Below, piece after piece: positions 39,788 through 50,141 of a stretch of DNA of 64,000 nucleotides. The position numbers and the translations under genes were made by a program. The notes under the pieces are model-generated. The model was given only the letters and a program-made list of their open reading frames with translations, had not been told where the DNA came from and ran no database searches. Source of the DNA: an uncultured Bacteroidales bacterium (lineage in GTDB: Bacteria; Bacteroidota; Bacteroidia; Bacteroidales; CAIWKO01); assembly GCA_903913285.1 (NCBI GenBank), contig CAIWKO010000045.1, positions 130,068 through 194,067 on the forward strand, read 5' to 3'. Position 1 is the first letter of the stretch, and every line of letters begins with the position of its first letter.

Positions 39788-40876
39788 TTACTCCACCCTT
39801 TCAAACCTCTGGTTTCTGAGCTGAGGTTCAAATCCCGCTTCCCGAATGGCGGTTATCATCTCGTCGGGAGTAATTTTAAAATTAGCTCCGGCTTTCGAAA
39901 CCACGTTTTCTTCTATCATCACCGAACCAAAATCGTTGGCGCCCGCATGAAGGCAAATCTGTCCCACGGGCACTCCCACCGTCAGCCACGATGGCTGCAA
40001 ATTGGCAATATTATGCAACACCAGTCGGCTCACAGCAATAAAACGAATATAATCCAGTGCCCTCATCGAATTTTCTATGCCGAGTTTTTTTTGCAGCGCC
40101 GTATTCTGATGTTGAAAAGGCCAGGGAATAAACGAAACAAAACCCAAACTTTCTTTGGGCTTTTCCTGTTGCACATCGCGGATGGCTATCAGGTGGTCGA
40201 TACGTTCTTCAAGCGTTTCAACATGTCCTAACATCATGGTAGCAGAAGTCGGGATATTTAATTTATGTGCAGTGCGCATCACGTCGAGCCACTCGGTAGC
40301 ATTGCATTTTGCAGGCGAAATAAGTTTCCTAACCCGGTTCGACAAAATTTCGGCTCCCGCACCCGGCAGGCTATCCAAACCTGCATTCCTCAACGCAACC
40401 AAAACCTCCTTGTACGTCGTTTTCTCTTTCTTTGCCAGATACACAATTTCTGGTGGCCCCAAAGCATGCAATTTCAACGCAGGATACAGTTTTTTTAATT
40501 CCGCAAACAGCGTAATATAAAAACCAAGTCCCAGATCGGGATGCATACCTCCCTGCAACAAAAGTTGCGAACTGCCCATGCCGATCATTTCATCAATTTT
40601 CTGCACATATTCTTCCATCGAAGTGATGTAAGCATCCACATCGGTTTTCTTTCTGCAAAAATTGCAAAACATGCATTGCGAAACGCACACATTTGTAATA
40701 TTCACATTGCGGTCGATGATCCAGCTAACACTATTTTCGGGATGAAGTTTCATCCTGATCCCATGCGCTGCCATCATCAGCTCGGGCAATCGAGCGTTCA
40801 CATAAAGGTATAAAGCTTCATCCTTAGTTATGGGCTGCAATTGAACTGCTTTTTCTAAGATCTTTCCGATATTCAT
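39788..40876 (-). CDS. mqnC: cyclic dehypoxanthinyl futalosine synthase (radical SAM)
   Basis: This is a 362-residue radical-SAM enzyme with the CxxxCxxC cluster motif at C64, C68 and C71 in NVCVSQCMFCNFC. The blocks LLLQGGMHPDLGLGFY and LHALGPPEIVYLAKK, then GLDSLPGAGAEILSNRVR and TSATMMLGHVET, match MqnC. That enzyme forms the spiro ring of cyclic dehypoxanthinyl futalosine in the futalosine route to menaquinone. The related MqnE and CofH share the fold, but the IIDRNVNITNVC start and the PPEI block favour MqnC. No other mqn gene is in the window. It is cytoplasmic and lies head-to-head with the M17 aminopeptidase gene. Confidence 0.82.
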   Translation of the reverse strand: MNIGKILEKAVQLQPITKDEALYLYVNARLPELMMAAHGIRMKLHPENSVSWIIDRNVNITNVCVSQCMFCNFCRKKTDVDAYITSMEEYVQKIDEMIGMGSSQLLLQGGMHPDLGLGFYITLFAELKKLYPALKLHALGPPEIVYLAKKEKTTYKEVLVALRNAGLDSLPGAGAEILSNRVRKLISPAKCNATEWLDVMRTAHKLNIPTSATMMLGHVETLEERIDHLIAIRDVQQEKPKESLGFVSFIPWPFQHQNTALQKKLGIENSMRALDYIRFIAVSRLVLHNIANLQPSWLTVGVPVGQICLHAGANDFGSVMIEENVVSKAGANFKITPDEMITAIREAGFEPQLRNQRFERVE

Positions 40877-40909
40877 AAAAGCAAAATTAAATCATTTGCG
40901 CAGAAAAAC

Positions 40910-40917
40910 TATTTTTG
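40910..40917 (+). promoter_or_regulatory. putative -7 element of the M17 aminopeptidase gene
   Basis: TATTTTTG is a perfect TAnnTTTG match 30 bp before the ATG at 40948. It overlaps an alternative ATG at 40915, which argues for the later start. Confidence 0.4.
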
Positions 40918-40947
40918 TATAACCAAATTCGTTTAAAATCCATTGCA

Positions 40948-42405
40948 ATGAAAATCGAAATACTTAAAACCAGCAGCCCGGGTGCCGACAACTCATTATT
41001 TTTTATCGAAAAATCCGAAAAACAACTATTCTCCGAGGTAAAACTTCTCCTTAACCCAAAAGAACTCACCTTTCTGAAAAAATCCTTGACCGACACTAAA
41101 AAAAACATCATAACCATCAATCGGTTCGATAATCAATTGTTTTTTGCTGTGATAAAAAAACCTGCTTTGCCCGAACATCTGATTTTAGAAGAACTTCGCA
41201 AAACAGGAAATGAATTTCTATGCAAAGCAAAAAAGTTTGAAACATCCACCGTCACAATGATTTCAAAAGATCTGAACAAAAATGAGATTATGGCATTTAT
41301 AGAAGGCGTGGTGCTTTCATCCTATCGTTTCGATAAATACAAATCAGATGCTGCCGATGACAAAAATCCTTTAAAAAAACTCGAATTATTTTCGGATGCC
41401 ATAAAAGAGTCTGACATTTTGTCACACAATTTGGTATTAGAATCGGTTTGTGCTTGCCGCGATTTAGTGAACGAACCGGTTTGTTTCATGAATACACAAG
41501 CATTTGCAAAGCAAGTAAGCTCTATGTTCAAAAACACAAAAGCAAATGTTGAGGTATTGAATAAAACAAAGATCGAATCCCTTAAAATGAACGGGCTTTT
41601 ATCCGTTAATAAAGGCAGCGTTGATCCGCCTGCATTAATAGTCATAGAGTGGAAACCGGCAAAAGCTAAGAACAAAGCTCCTTATGTATTTGTGGGTAAG
41701 GGATTGGTGTACGACACGGGTGGCATAAATGTAAAAACTGCTGCCGGCATGGAAACCATGAAATGCGATATGGCAGGAGGGGCAGGTGTTGTTTCTGCCA
41801 TGCACGCTATTGTCAGATCAGAACTTCCGGTTTATGCAGTGGGCATTGTTCCCGTAACCGACAACCGTCCGGGTGGAAATTCTTTGGTTCCGGGCGATAT
41901 CATTAATTATTCAGATGGTACCAACGTAGAAGTTCTGAACAGCGATGCTGAAGGCCGTTTGATTTTGGCCGATGGCATTCTATATGCAAATAAATACAAA
42001 CCAACATTGCTTATCACCATGGCAACCCTCACCGGGGCCGCTCATGCCGCAATTGGTAAATATGGCATTGTGGCCATGGGAAAAGATTCAGAAGCTGAAT
42101 TTAGTGAGTTGCAAGAGTCAGGAAACGAAGTCTTCGAACGCTTGGTTGAATTTCCTTTTTGGGATGATTATGATGAACTGATCAAATCAGACATTGCCGA
42201 CATTAAAAATATTGGAGGTCCGGTCGCAGGTGCTATCACTGCCGGAAAGTTTTTGGCTCACTTCACCAAATATCCTTTCATACATCTTGATATTGCCGGT
42301 CCTTCATTCAATGAAAAACCAGATAACTACCGAGGACAAGGCGGAAGTGGAGTAGGGGTACGTTTACTATTTAATTTTATTCAGAATAAATCAAAGGCCA
42401 AGTAA
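40948..42405 (+). CDS. leucyl aminopeptidase family (M17) peptidase
   Basis: This is a 485-residue protein from ATG 40948. The two-metal catalytic domain is complete: VGKGLVYDTGGINVK (Lys and Asp ligands), METMKCDMAGGAGVV, NRPGGNSLVPGDII and NSDAEGRLILADG with the bicarbonate-binding Arg. The N-terminal domain (residues 1-150) is divergent, as usual. M17 enzymes are cytoplasmic hexamers that remove N-terminal residues from peptides. The start at 40915 is unlikely because it would lie in the -7 box. Its 3-prime end overlaps the convergent yqeY gene by 15 bp. In this window it could complete degradation of peptides imported by the OPT carrier. Confidence 0.92.
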   Translation: MKIEILKTSSPGADNSLFFIEKSEKQLFSEVKLLLNPKELTFLKKSLTDTKKNIITINRFDNQLFFAVIKKPALPEHLILEELRKTGNEFLCKAKKFETSTVTMISKDLNKNEIMAFIEGVVLSSYRFDKYKSDAADDKNPLKKLELFSDAIKESDILSHNLVLESVCACRDLVNEPVCFMNTQAFAKQVSSMFKNTKANVEVLNKTKIESLKMNGLLSVNKGSVDPPALIVIEWKPAKAKNKAPYVFVGKGLVYDTGGINVKTAAGMETMKCDMAGGAGVVSAMHAIVRSELPVYAVGIVPVTDNRPGGNSLVPGDIINYSDGTNVEVLNSDAEGRLILADGILYANKYKPTLLITMATLTGAAHAAIGKYGIVAMGKDSEAEFSELQESGNEVFERLVEFPFWDDYDELIKSDIADIKNIGGPVAGAITAGKFLAHFTKYPFIHLDIAGPSFNEKPDNYRGQGGSGVGVRLLFNFIQNKSKAK

Positions 42406-42843
42406 AAGTTTCACCTTTTCGGATATAGCTTTATTATCAGCTTTTCCCGCAAGCTTTTTAGAAGCAAGGCCCATCACCTTCCCCATATCTTTAATAGAGC
42501 TGGCACCGGTTTCAGCAATAACTGCCTTAACGATGTTGGTCAATTCTTCATCGCTCATTTGTTCTGGCAAATAAACTTGAATAATATCTGCCTGAAACGT
42601 TTCAACGTCTGCCAAGTCTTTTCTGTTTTTCGAATTATAGATTTCGGCTGTTTCGCGGCGTTGTTTCACCAACTTTTGCAGGATTTTTATTTCGGCATCT
42701 TCATCAACAGTTCCATCTCCTCCTTTTTCTGATTTAGCGAGCAACAAAGCTGATTTAATAGCGCGCAAAGCTTCAAGCTTCTCTTTATTTTTCGAGAGCA
42801 TAGCTTGTTTTATGTCCTCGTTTATTTTTAATTCCAGACTCAT
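42391..42843 (-). CDS. GatB/YqeY-domain protein
   Basis: This is a 150-residue helical protein. It begins MSLELKINEDIKQAMLSKNK and contains LEALRAIKSALLLAKSEKG, LQKLVKQRRETAEIYNSKNR and DMGKVMGLASKKLAGKADNK, the YqeY family blocks. The fold equals the C-terminal tRNA-binding tail of GatB, so it may bind tRNA or act with amidotransferases, but no function is proven. It starts 7 nt after the ftsZ stop, an order seen in other Bacteroidota, so it is co-transcribed with ftsZ. Its stop overlaps that of the convergent aminopeptidase. Confidence 0.9.
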   Translation of the reverse strand: MSLELKINEDIKQAMLSKNKEKLEALRAIKSALLLAKSEKGGDGTVDEDAEIKILQKLVKQRRETAEIYNSKNRKDLADVETFQADIIQVYLPEQMSDEELTNIVKAVIAETGASSIKDMGKVMGLASKKLAGKADNKAISEKVKLLLGL

Positions 42844-42850
42844 GATTTAA

Positions 42851-44464
42851 TTAATCAACGTTATCGTGCAAAAAGGAGTTAGGTCTTATTTCGGTTTTAT
42901 CATCTCCTTCATTTCCTATTGAAAGTTTTGAGATTTCTGACTCTGAAGAAGGACGGGTATTTGATAGAACAACATTTCTGCGTTGATAAGCAGGTTGCTT
43001 TTCAAGTTCATTTAATCCATCGGGATGTTTGAGTTTTTGACTCATTTCACGCAAACGGTTAACGCGGTCACGTTGCCGTAAGATCATAATTTCATCCTCT
43101 TCGGTTGAAATAGCAGGAGCCGGAATTTCGTTGTTTAAATCATTGGTAGTATTTGAAGATACATTTGAAGAAGGTTCTTCTGAATTTTCCGATTTTGTGA
43201 AAACAAACATTTCTTCTGGGTTGCTATACGCCTGAAATTCCATTTTTGTCTCCTGAATAGGATGGGAAATAAAATTTGGAATATTCATTGAAATATTTTC
43301 TTGTTCGGAAGTATTTTCTTCCTGAATTTCTTCTCTAATTTCTCCAACTTTTATTTCTCGGGTAAAAAGTTTTATCTCATCATCCACAAATTGATTAGGA
43401 AGAGGAGTTATAGGTGTTTTTATTTCTTCAACAATCGGGTCTAATTGCAAAACGGTTTTTTCCACATTAACATTTGAACCTGAAGAATATTCAAAATTTT
43501 TCGCAGCGTTAAAACCTGTGGCAATTAAAGTAACACTTATTTTATTTCCTAACGATTCATCATTCCCGTTTCCCCAAATGATTTCGGCGGTTGAACCGGC
43601 AGCTTGTTGAATATAATCGGTAATTTCCGAAACCTCATCCATCGAAATTTCTTCAGTTCCGGATGAAATATACAATAAAATATTTTGAGCGCCTGTAATA
43701 TCACTGTCATCAAGCAATGGTGAAGATAATGCAAGTTCAACGGCTTTAATGGCTCTGTTTTCACCTTCTGCCAAACCTGTGCCCATAATGGCAGCGCCAC
43801 TGTTACGCATAACCGTATTGACATCATTAAAGTCAACATTGATATAGCCTGTAACTGTAATAATTTCTGCAATTCCTTTGGCTGCAATGGTAAGTATGTT
43901 ATCAGCTCTTTCAAATGCTTCTGAAAGCTTAAGGTCACCATGTAAAATTCTAAGTTTATCATTACAGATCACCAGAAGCGTATCAACATATTTGCGTAAT
44001 TCTTCCAAACCTTGTTCCGCTTGTTGTTTACGTTTTCTACCCTCAAATGAAAAAGGAATGGTTACTATCCCAACAGTAAGGATTCCCATTTCTTTTGCGA
44101 TCTGAGCAATAACAGGTGCAGCTCCGGTACCGGTTCCACCACCCATTCCTGCAGTGATGAAAACCATTTTGGTGTTTTGCTGTAATATCTCTTTTATGCC
44201 ATCAATAGATTCCAATGCCGCTTTTCTTCCGGTTTCAGGAATAGAACCTGCTCCCATACCATCAGTAAGCGATGCCCCAAGTTGAATTTTATTAGGAATC
44301 GGACTCGTTTCCAAAGCTTGTTGATCAGTATTAGAAATGATAAAATCAACTCCTTTAATTCCTTGATCATACATAAAATTTACAGCATTGCTGCCACCAC
44401 CGCCTACTCCAATCACTTTAATGATTGAGGATGATTCTTTTGGGCTATCGAATTTGATTGTCAT
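42851..44464 (-). CDS. ftsZ: cell division protein FtsZ
   Basis: This is a 537-residue tubulin homologue. The GTP-binding loop GVGGGGSNAVNFM (residues 19-31), the tubulin signature GGGTGTGAAPVIA (108-120) and the T7 loop NVDFNDVNTVM are intact. A long, poorly conserved linker (about 320-520) leads to a final NSFLHDNVD peptide. This is the form seen in several Bacteroidota and presumably binds FtsA or other partners. FtsZ polymerises into the division ring. No ftsA, ftsQ or mur genes lie upstream; the preceding gene on this strand is groEL behind its own terminator, so ftsZ is outside a dcw cluster here. A 20-bp palindrome lies 172 bp before the start. Confidence 0.96.
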   Translation of the reverse strand: MTIKFDSPKESSSIIKVIGVGGGGSNAVNFMYDQGIKGVDFIISNTDQQALETSPIPNKIQLGASLTDGMGAGSIPETGRKAALESIDGIKEILQQNTKMVFITAGMGGGTGTGAAPVIAQIAKEMGILTVGIVTIPFSFEGRKRKQQAEQGLEELRKYVDTLLVICNDKLRILHGDLKLSEAFERADNILTIAAKGIAEIITVTGYINVDFNDVNTVMRNSGAAIMGTGLAEGENRAIKAVELALSSPLLDDSDITGAQNILLYISSGTEEISMDEVSEITDYIQQAAGSTAEIIWGNGNDESLGNKISVTLIATGFNAAKNFEYSSGSNVNVEKTVLQLDPIVEEIKTPITPLPNQFVDDEIKLFTREIKVGEIREEIQEENTSEQENISMNIPNFISHPIQETKMEFQAYSNPEEMFVFTKSENSEEPSSNVSSNTTNDLNNEIPAPAISTEEDEIMILRQRDRVNRLREMSQKLKHPDGLNELEKQPAYQRRNVVLSNTRPSSESEISKLSIGNEGDDKTEIRPNSFLHDNVD

Positions 44465-44635
44465 ATTTGGGCTAATTTAGATCACTAAAATAAATGAAAT
44501 TAAAGGTTTCATTATTATAAAATAAAATAATTATTAACTGTTGATTGTTAATTCTGTTATCATATTAGTCGCATTAAGATGGTTCTTTAGAGTATTGCAT
44601 GAATTAAAATATTTAAAAACCAATAGTATGGATGC

Positions 44636-44655
44636 GTTTTTTTGTACAAAAAAAC
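44636..44655. promoter_or_regulatory. perfect 20-bp palindrome upstream of ftsZ
   Basis: G, seven T, GTAC, seven A and C form a perfect dyad in the 298-bp spacer between groEL and ftsZ, 172 bp before the ftsZ start. It could be an operator for a dimeric regulator or a weak hairpin; no regulator is known. Confidence 0.4.
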
Positions 44656-44710
44656 ATTTGTAAATTTAGAGTAATATTTCAAATAATGAAAAGATTTTTA
44701 ATAGAATTTA

Positions 44711-44747
44711 AAAAAAAAGTCCTGTTTTTTTAAACAGGACTTTTTTT
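44711..44747 (-). terminator. intrinsic terminator of groES-groEL
   Basis: The stem AAAAGTCCTGTTT / AAACAGGACTTTT ends in a T run on the minus strand (A run on the plus strand, 44710-44718), 16 bp after the groEL stop. Confidence 0.9.
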
Positions 44748-44762
44748 GAGAGTGAAATAATC

Positions 44763-46415
<1,653 letters not shown>

Positions 46416-46448
46416 TTATTAATATTGTTTGAACGTTAATTGAAAATT

Positions 46449-46727
46449 TTAGATGACCATATAAATATCATCTTCTCTCATAATAAGATAGGTTTTGCCT
46501 TCAATGATAACTTCTGTGCCGGAGTATTTGCCATATAAAACATTATCACCGACTTTTAAAGTCATTGGTTCGTCTTTTTTACCTTTACCAATAGCAATCA
46601 CTTTTCCTTTTTGTGGTTTTTCCTTTGCCGTATCGGGGATGATAATTCCACCTGCAGTTTTTTCTTCTGCCGGAGCTGGTTCAACCAGGACTCTGTCTTT
46701 TAATGGTGTTCCTAAACTTTTTGCCAT
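46449..46727 (-). CDS. groS: co-chaperonin GroES (10 kDa)
   Basis: This is a 92-residue protein with the GroES blocks [55 protein letters not shown] and the C-terminal [12 protein letters not shown]. The mobile loop that contacts GroEL corresponds to [12 protein letters not shown]. It caps the GroEL ring as a heptamer. It is the first gene of groES-groEL; upstream is the terminator of the secG operon (46859-46899) and an AT-rich promoter region without a clear TAnnTTTG box, which might reflect heat-shock control by another sigma factor. Confidence 0.97.
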   Translation of the reverse strand: MAKSLGTPLKDRVLVEPAPAEEKTAGGIIIPDTAKEKPQKGKVIAIGKGKKDEPMTLKVGDNVLYGKYSGTEVIIEGKTYLIMREDDIYMVI

Positions 46728-46858
46728 ACTATTACGTTTTTAAATTATAAATTATTTTAATTTTTTTTGTTTTTTTGTCGAATTGCGTTTTTCATATATT
46801 GTGCCAAATGCATTTCTGGATAAAAAGTACGACATTTTTTCAGGTTTTTATCCTAAAT

Positions 46859-46899
46859 AAAAAAAAGTGTCAGATGCAAATGACATTCTGACACTTTTT
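46859..46899 (-). terminator. intrinsic terminator of the lptE-TPR-secG operon
   Basis: A 13-bp stem (AAAAAGTGTCAGA at 46862-46874 against TCTGACACTTTTT at 46887-46899) with a 12-nt loop is followed by a T run on the minus strand, 17 bp after the secG stop. Confidence 0.9.
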
Positions 46900-46915
46900 A
46901 GTCGTAGAATATGAT

Positions 46916-47230
46916 TTATTTTTTTGGTGCAGGTTGATAATCGATAGGTTTACTATTCATTTGATCTTGTAGTTCAGAATTGACACTTGATTTAGTGGAG
47001 GAGCGAGGAATTACAAAAATTGAAGCCATACAAAGAAGTAATAGTGCTATAGCAAGGGTCCATGTGGTTTTTTCCAAAAAATCAGCAGTTTTTCTTACTC
47101 CCATGAACTGGTTTGAGGATGAAAAGTTTGAAGCAAGTCCACCGCCTTTTGAATTTTGAACTAATACAACAAGCACTAACAAAATACAGACGATAAAAAT
47201 CAATACTGAAATTACAATGTAAGCTCCCAT
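46916..47230 (-). CDS. secG: preprotein translocase subunit SecG
   Basis: This is a 104-residue membrane protein. Two hydrophobic helices (about 3-25 and 54-73) flank the conserved loop LVQNSKGGGLASNFSSSNQF, the SecG hallmark. In Bacteroidota the loop continues MGVRKTADFLEKTTW, as here. SecG helps SecYEG move proteins across the inner membrane. It is the last gene of a set with lptE and a TPR-like gene (20 nt apart), an order typical of this phylum, and is followed by a strong terminator. Confidence 0.93.
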   Translation of the reverse strand: MGAYIVISVLIFIVCILLVLVVLVQNSKGGGLASNFSSSNQFMGVRKTADFLEKTTWTLAIALLLLCMASIFVIPRSSTKSSVNSELQDQMNSKPIDYQPAPKK

Positions 47231-47250
47231 TTTAATTTATTTTAAATCAG

Positions 47251-48123
47251 TTATTTATTTAGTTTTTTTCCCAAAATTTCAATTTGGGCTGCAAAGTACG
47301 TGCTTTTTTCCGGAAATACCAAATATAATTTATGGTAAATTTTAAGTGCTTTTTCATATAATCCCTGTGAAACATAGATTTTTGCTAAGGTTTCTGTAAC
47401 AATATCTTCTTTATCCACATTACTATTTTCTGCCATATTTACCGGGTTGAAAAAATCTCGTTTAGGCGTGGAAATTCGCGGTTCTTCTATTAGAAATTTA
47501 TCAATAAGGGAATAGTCTTTAGGTAGTTTTGATGATTCAGGGATATGTTTAGCTGTATGTTGAGAAACAGTTGTTGATTTTTGATTAGCACTTATTGATT
47601 TGGTGATCAGGTTCAATAAAAATGAATAAGGATGGTTAATATTGCTGGTTTGTTCCGAATTTAATATTTGGTTTGATTCCAGAGGGTCTTTCAATTTGAG
47701 CTCGTCAATCTCTATATCAATTTCATGAACAGACTGTATTGTTTTTTCGGGTTCGATTTTTTCTTCCGTATTTTTTTCTTCAAATTTTAACTTGGAATCA
47801 AGCGGAATAACATTTTCATTAGCTAAAACGGAACTTTGTTCAAGAGGAAGAATCTTATTTTCGAGCTTAAGTAATTGTTCGGATGTAACATTTTGTGCAA
47901 ATATTTGCCAATAAAGTACTGATCTGTCATTGATATGAGTTGCTGCAACTTTTAATTGATCGTGGAATTGAATATCGTTATTAATACTAAGGTAGGTTGC
48001 AAATAATAAATGAGCAGTTTGAAAATAAGGATATTGGTTCAATAAATAAGTAATATCTTCCGGTTTTAATGTATCAATAGCGGAAGGTTGTTTAATAAAT
48101 TGGATGAAATCCGTCCTGTTCAT
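47251..48123 (-). CDS. tetratricopeptide-like protein of the lptE-secG operon
   Basis: This is a 290-residue soluble protein. The N-terminal part (residues 1-85: TDFIQFIKQPSAIDTLKPED, LNQYPYFQTAHLLFATYLS) and the C-terminal part (about 245-290: LAKIYVSQGLYEKALKIYHK, FPEKSTYFAAQIEILGKKL) are conserved in a Bacteroidota family that stands between lptE and secG. The C-terminal motif is a single TPR-like helix pair. The middle is charged and low in complexity. No signal peptide is visible, so it is probably cytoplasmic, perhaps at the membrane. The link with LPS assembly or secretion is by gene order only. Confidence 0.75.
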   Translation of the reverse strand: MNRTDFIQFIKQPSAIDTLKPEDITYLLNQYPYFQTAHLLFATYLSINNDIQFHDQLKVAATHINDRSVLYWQIFAQNVTSEQLLKLENKILPLEQSSVLANENVIPLDSKLKFEEKNTEEKIEPEKTIQSVHEIDIEIDELKLKDPLESNQILNSEQTSNINHPYSFLLNLITKSISANQKSTTVSQHTAKHIPESSKLPKDYSLIDKFLIEEPRISTPKRDFFNPVNMAENSNVDKEDIVTETLAKIYVSQGLYEKALKIYHKLYLVFPEKSTYFAAQIEILGKKLNK

Positions 48124-48132
48124 AAAACGTAG

Positions 48133-48642
48133 TTACCAGTTAACAGCAGTTTTATTAAAAACATCATCAACCAAATAGCCGATAACCTCGTCAAGTATAG
48201 AAGATTCAACAGAAGCAAGTGATTGTGAACTGGGATAATCAACATAGCGCGAAAAACTTGTTTCGTAATTTTGCTTTTCGTTCAGCTTGTTTACAAACTT
48301 AATATTGATTGTTATTGTTAAACGATTCATAGCTGCTGTCTGATTCCCTTGTATTGCAATTGGAGCAGTGGTGTAATTTGTTATTTCTCCTGAAATATCA
48401 AAATCGCCACCGCTGTTAACTTGATTTAAATTAGTTTGCGAGGTAAAACGTTCACGAAGTGCATCGGTAAGCTGTTGGCTCAGGGTGGGTTTTATTAGTG
48501 AAGCAACGTTTTTAAGATAATGTATGGAAATTGTTTTTACTTCAGGAGGTATGGAGGCTCCAGAAAACGAATAATTTATTTTACAGGATGTGATTGTTAA
48601 AATAACTATTCCAAAAACAATATTAATGAGATAACGTTTCAA
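48133..48642 (-). CDS. lptE: LPS-assembly lipoprotein LptE-like
   Basis: This is a 169-residue lipoprotein. The lipobox TITSC puts the acylated cysteine at residue 20, after a hydrophobic signal peptide. The mature part begins KINYSFSGASIPPEVKTISI and contains LIKPTLSQQLTDALRERFTS and SGEITNYTTAPIAI, the Bacteroidota LptE pattern. LptE sits inside the LptD barrel at the outer membrane and helps insert lipopolysaccharide. It leads the operon with the TPR-like gene (9 nt) and secG. In other genomes a sigma-54 activator gene precedes it; here that activator lies at 17816-19045. Confidence 0.87.
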   Translation of the reverse strand: MKRYLINIVFGIVILTITSCKINYSFSGASIPPEVKTISIHYLKNVASLIKPTLSQQLTDALRERFTSQTNLNQVNSGGDFDISGEITNYTTAPIAIQGNQTAAMNRLTITINIKFVNKLNEKQNYETSFSRYVDYPSSQSLASVESSILDEVIGYLVDDVFNKTAVNW

Positions 48643-48696
48643 TCAGGTTTTTTACAAAATTAGAAAATTTGACGAAGAATGATAAAAATCCTTTTG

Positions 48697-50118
48697 TCAT
48701 TCTTTCATTAAAGGATACGAATTTTTGTAGTAGAACACGTAATTGCATCCAAAATGGATATTCATATCCTTGGTGTGATAAGGAATAATTGCCGCAAGCA
48801 GATTATCGGTTGATAAAAATATTTGGAATGGGCCAAAACGGACCGATGACCCAAATCCTAAATTCAGGAAGTCTCGGTTCATGTATGCATAACTAACCGC
48901 CAAATCTAAAATATTTCCGAATTTGCAATTATAGGCCAGTGAGAATGCCGGATGAATAGTACCTTCGAAAATATCGCCACGGAATACAACAGAAACTCTT
49001 TCTCTTTTTGAAATATTGTAAGTGGCGCTTAAATAGATTTTTGGATTCAACGGGCTTGCATAAGTTTTATTCTTTTCAGTAATTTTAAAAACATTGCCTA
49101 ATGAATCAACAAGTTGTTTGGCAAGATCGGAAAATGTTTTGGTGCTGTCTTTAACCAGTTCGCCTAAATCAAAACCTTGGAATGTAAAACTGGTATCTTG
49201 TGATTCGAACTTCCGTGTTCCGGTTTTCCAGAAAATATATCCGAAATCGATCATACTTGCGGCAAACGACCATTTATCGTCTAATTTATAATTAACTCCC
49301 AAATCCAGTCCAAAACCAGGATTTTTGAAGTTAAACATATATTCGGAAAAGTCATGACTATACATATCAATTTTTCCAGAAGCATTATTACTAAAAGCAT
49401 CGTAAATTTTTTCAGGTCCGGAAGTATATACTATTAGGTTTGATTTTCCCGTCAGATCGAAATAGTCTTTATCAACGGCTAAAGTTGCTTTACTTTTAGC
49501 TGTCCACATATTTGATAGTCCGAATAACAATTTAGCCCTGCCTCCAACAGTCCATTTGTTATCGATCTGATTGGTATAGCCGAGGGCAAATTCACGATAA
49601 TGTGTCATATCGATACCAATTCTGTCAAGATTTGCTTCAGATCCAATAAACTGTGAATCTCCGTTTAATAATCTAACAAAGTCGCCGGGATATGTGAATC
49701 GGAAATTGAATTTTTCTGTTATTGAAAAATTGACATATTGGGTTCGTTTTATCTTGAATCCAAAAGAAATCAATTCAGCTTGCTGGTTTAATGAAAGGTA
49801 GTTTTTTTTGTTTAATCTCTTAAGAAATTTGTCGATGTTAGGTTTGATGGAGTCTGCTGCTTTATCATATTGCATCAGATTATCCCATCTGAACCCTGTG
49901 TTTGATATACTGGTATAATTTGAAGATAAAATAGGGATAAAAACTATGGGCATGCAACCTATATGGAATTTGCAATCGGGCATCAATGCGGGATTATCGT
50001 AATAGGATTGAGGAACCGAACTTAATTTATATATGGTCATATCATCCTGTGCCATTACAAAACCTGATGATATTAGCAGCAGAAAGAAAGTTATAATTTG
50101 CAGTATAATTTTTTTCAT
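48697..50118 (-). CDS. DUF5723-family outer-membrane protein
   Basis: This is a 473-residue protein with a signal peptide (residues 1-23, ending GFVMAQ). The mature chain has the look of a long-chain fatty acid transporter-like (FadL/PorV-like) barrel: YYDNPALMPDCKFHIGCMPI, EFALGYTNQIDNKWTVGGRA, GLDLGVNYKLDDKWSFAASM, NPKIYLSATYNISKRERVSV. These match the DUF5723 family, frequent in Bacteroidota and not characterised. The end is FGCNYVFYYKNSYPLMKE, not a terminal Phe, so barrel insertion is not certain. The lipoprotein gene upstream ends 23 nt before it, so the two are probably co-transcribed. Confidence 0.82.
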   Translation of the reverse strand: MKKIILQIITFFLLLISSGFVMAQDDMTIYKLSSVPQSYYDNPALMPDCKFHIGCMPIVFIPILSSNYTSISNTGFRWDNLMQYDKAADSIKPNIDKFLKRLNKKNYLSLNQQAELISFGFKIKRTQYVNFSITEKFNFRFTYPGDFVRLLNGDSQFIGSEANLDRIGIDMTHYREFALGYTNQIDNKWTVGGRAKLLFGLSNMWTAKSKATLAVDKDYFDLTGKSNLIVYTSGPEKIYDAFSNNASGKIDMYSHDFSEYMFNFKNPGFGLDLGVNYKLDDKWSFAASMIDFGYIFWKTGTRKFESQDTSFTFQGFDLGELVKDSTKTFSDLAKQLVDSLGNVFKITEKNKTYASPLNPKIYLSATYNISKRERVSVVFRGDIFEGTIHPAFSLAYNCKFGNILDLAVSYAYMNRDFLNLGFGSSVRFGPFQIFLSTDNLLAAIIPYHTKDMNIHFGCNYVFYYKNSYPLMKE

Positions 50119-50141
50119 GGTAATAGAGTTTTGTAATTAGA

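Noticed and set aside
39264-39824. 186-codon plus-strand gene over the 39.5-kb array
   Set aside because: It overlaps elbB and mqnC on the other strand, and its middle is only the translated array (FPHVEFAFPMVEA).
39818-39845. tRNA T-arm-like sequence (GGTTCAAATCCCGC)
   Set aside because: It lies inside the mqnC coding frame, and no acceptor stem, anticodon arm or CCA end can be built around it.
46728-46860. CIRCE heat-shock operator before groES
   Set aside because: I looked for TTAGCACTC-N9-GAGTGCTAA or close variants and found only AT-rich sequence.
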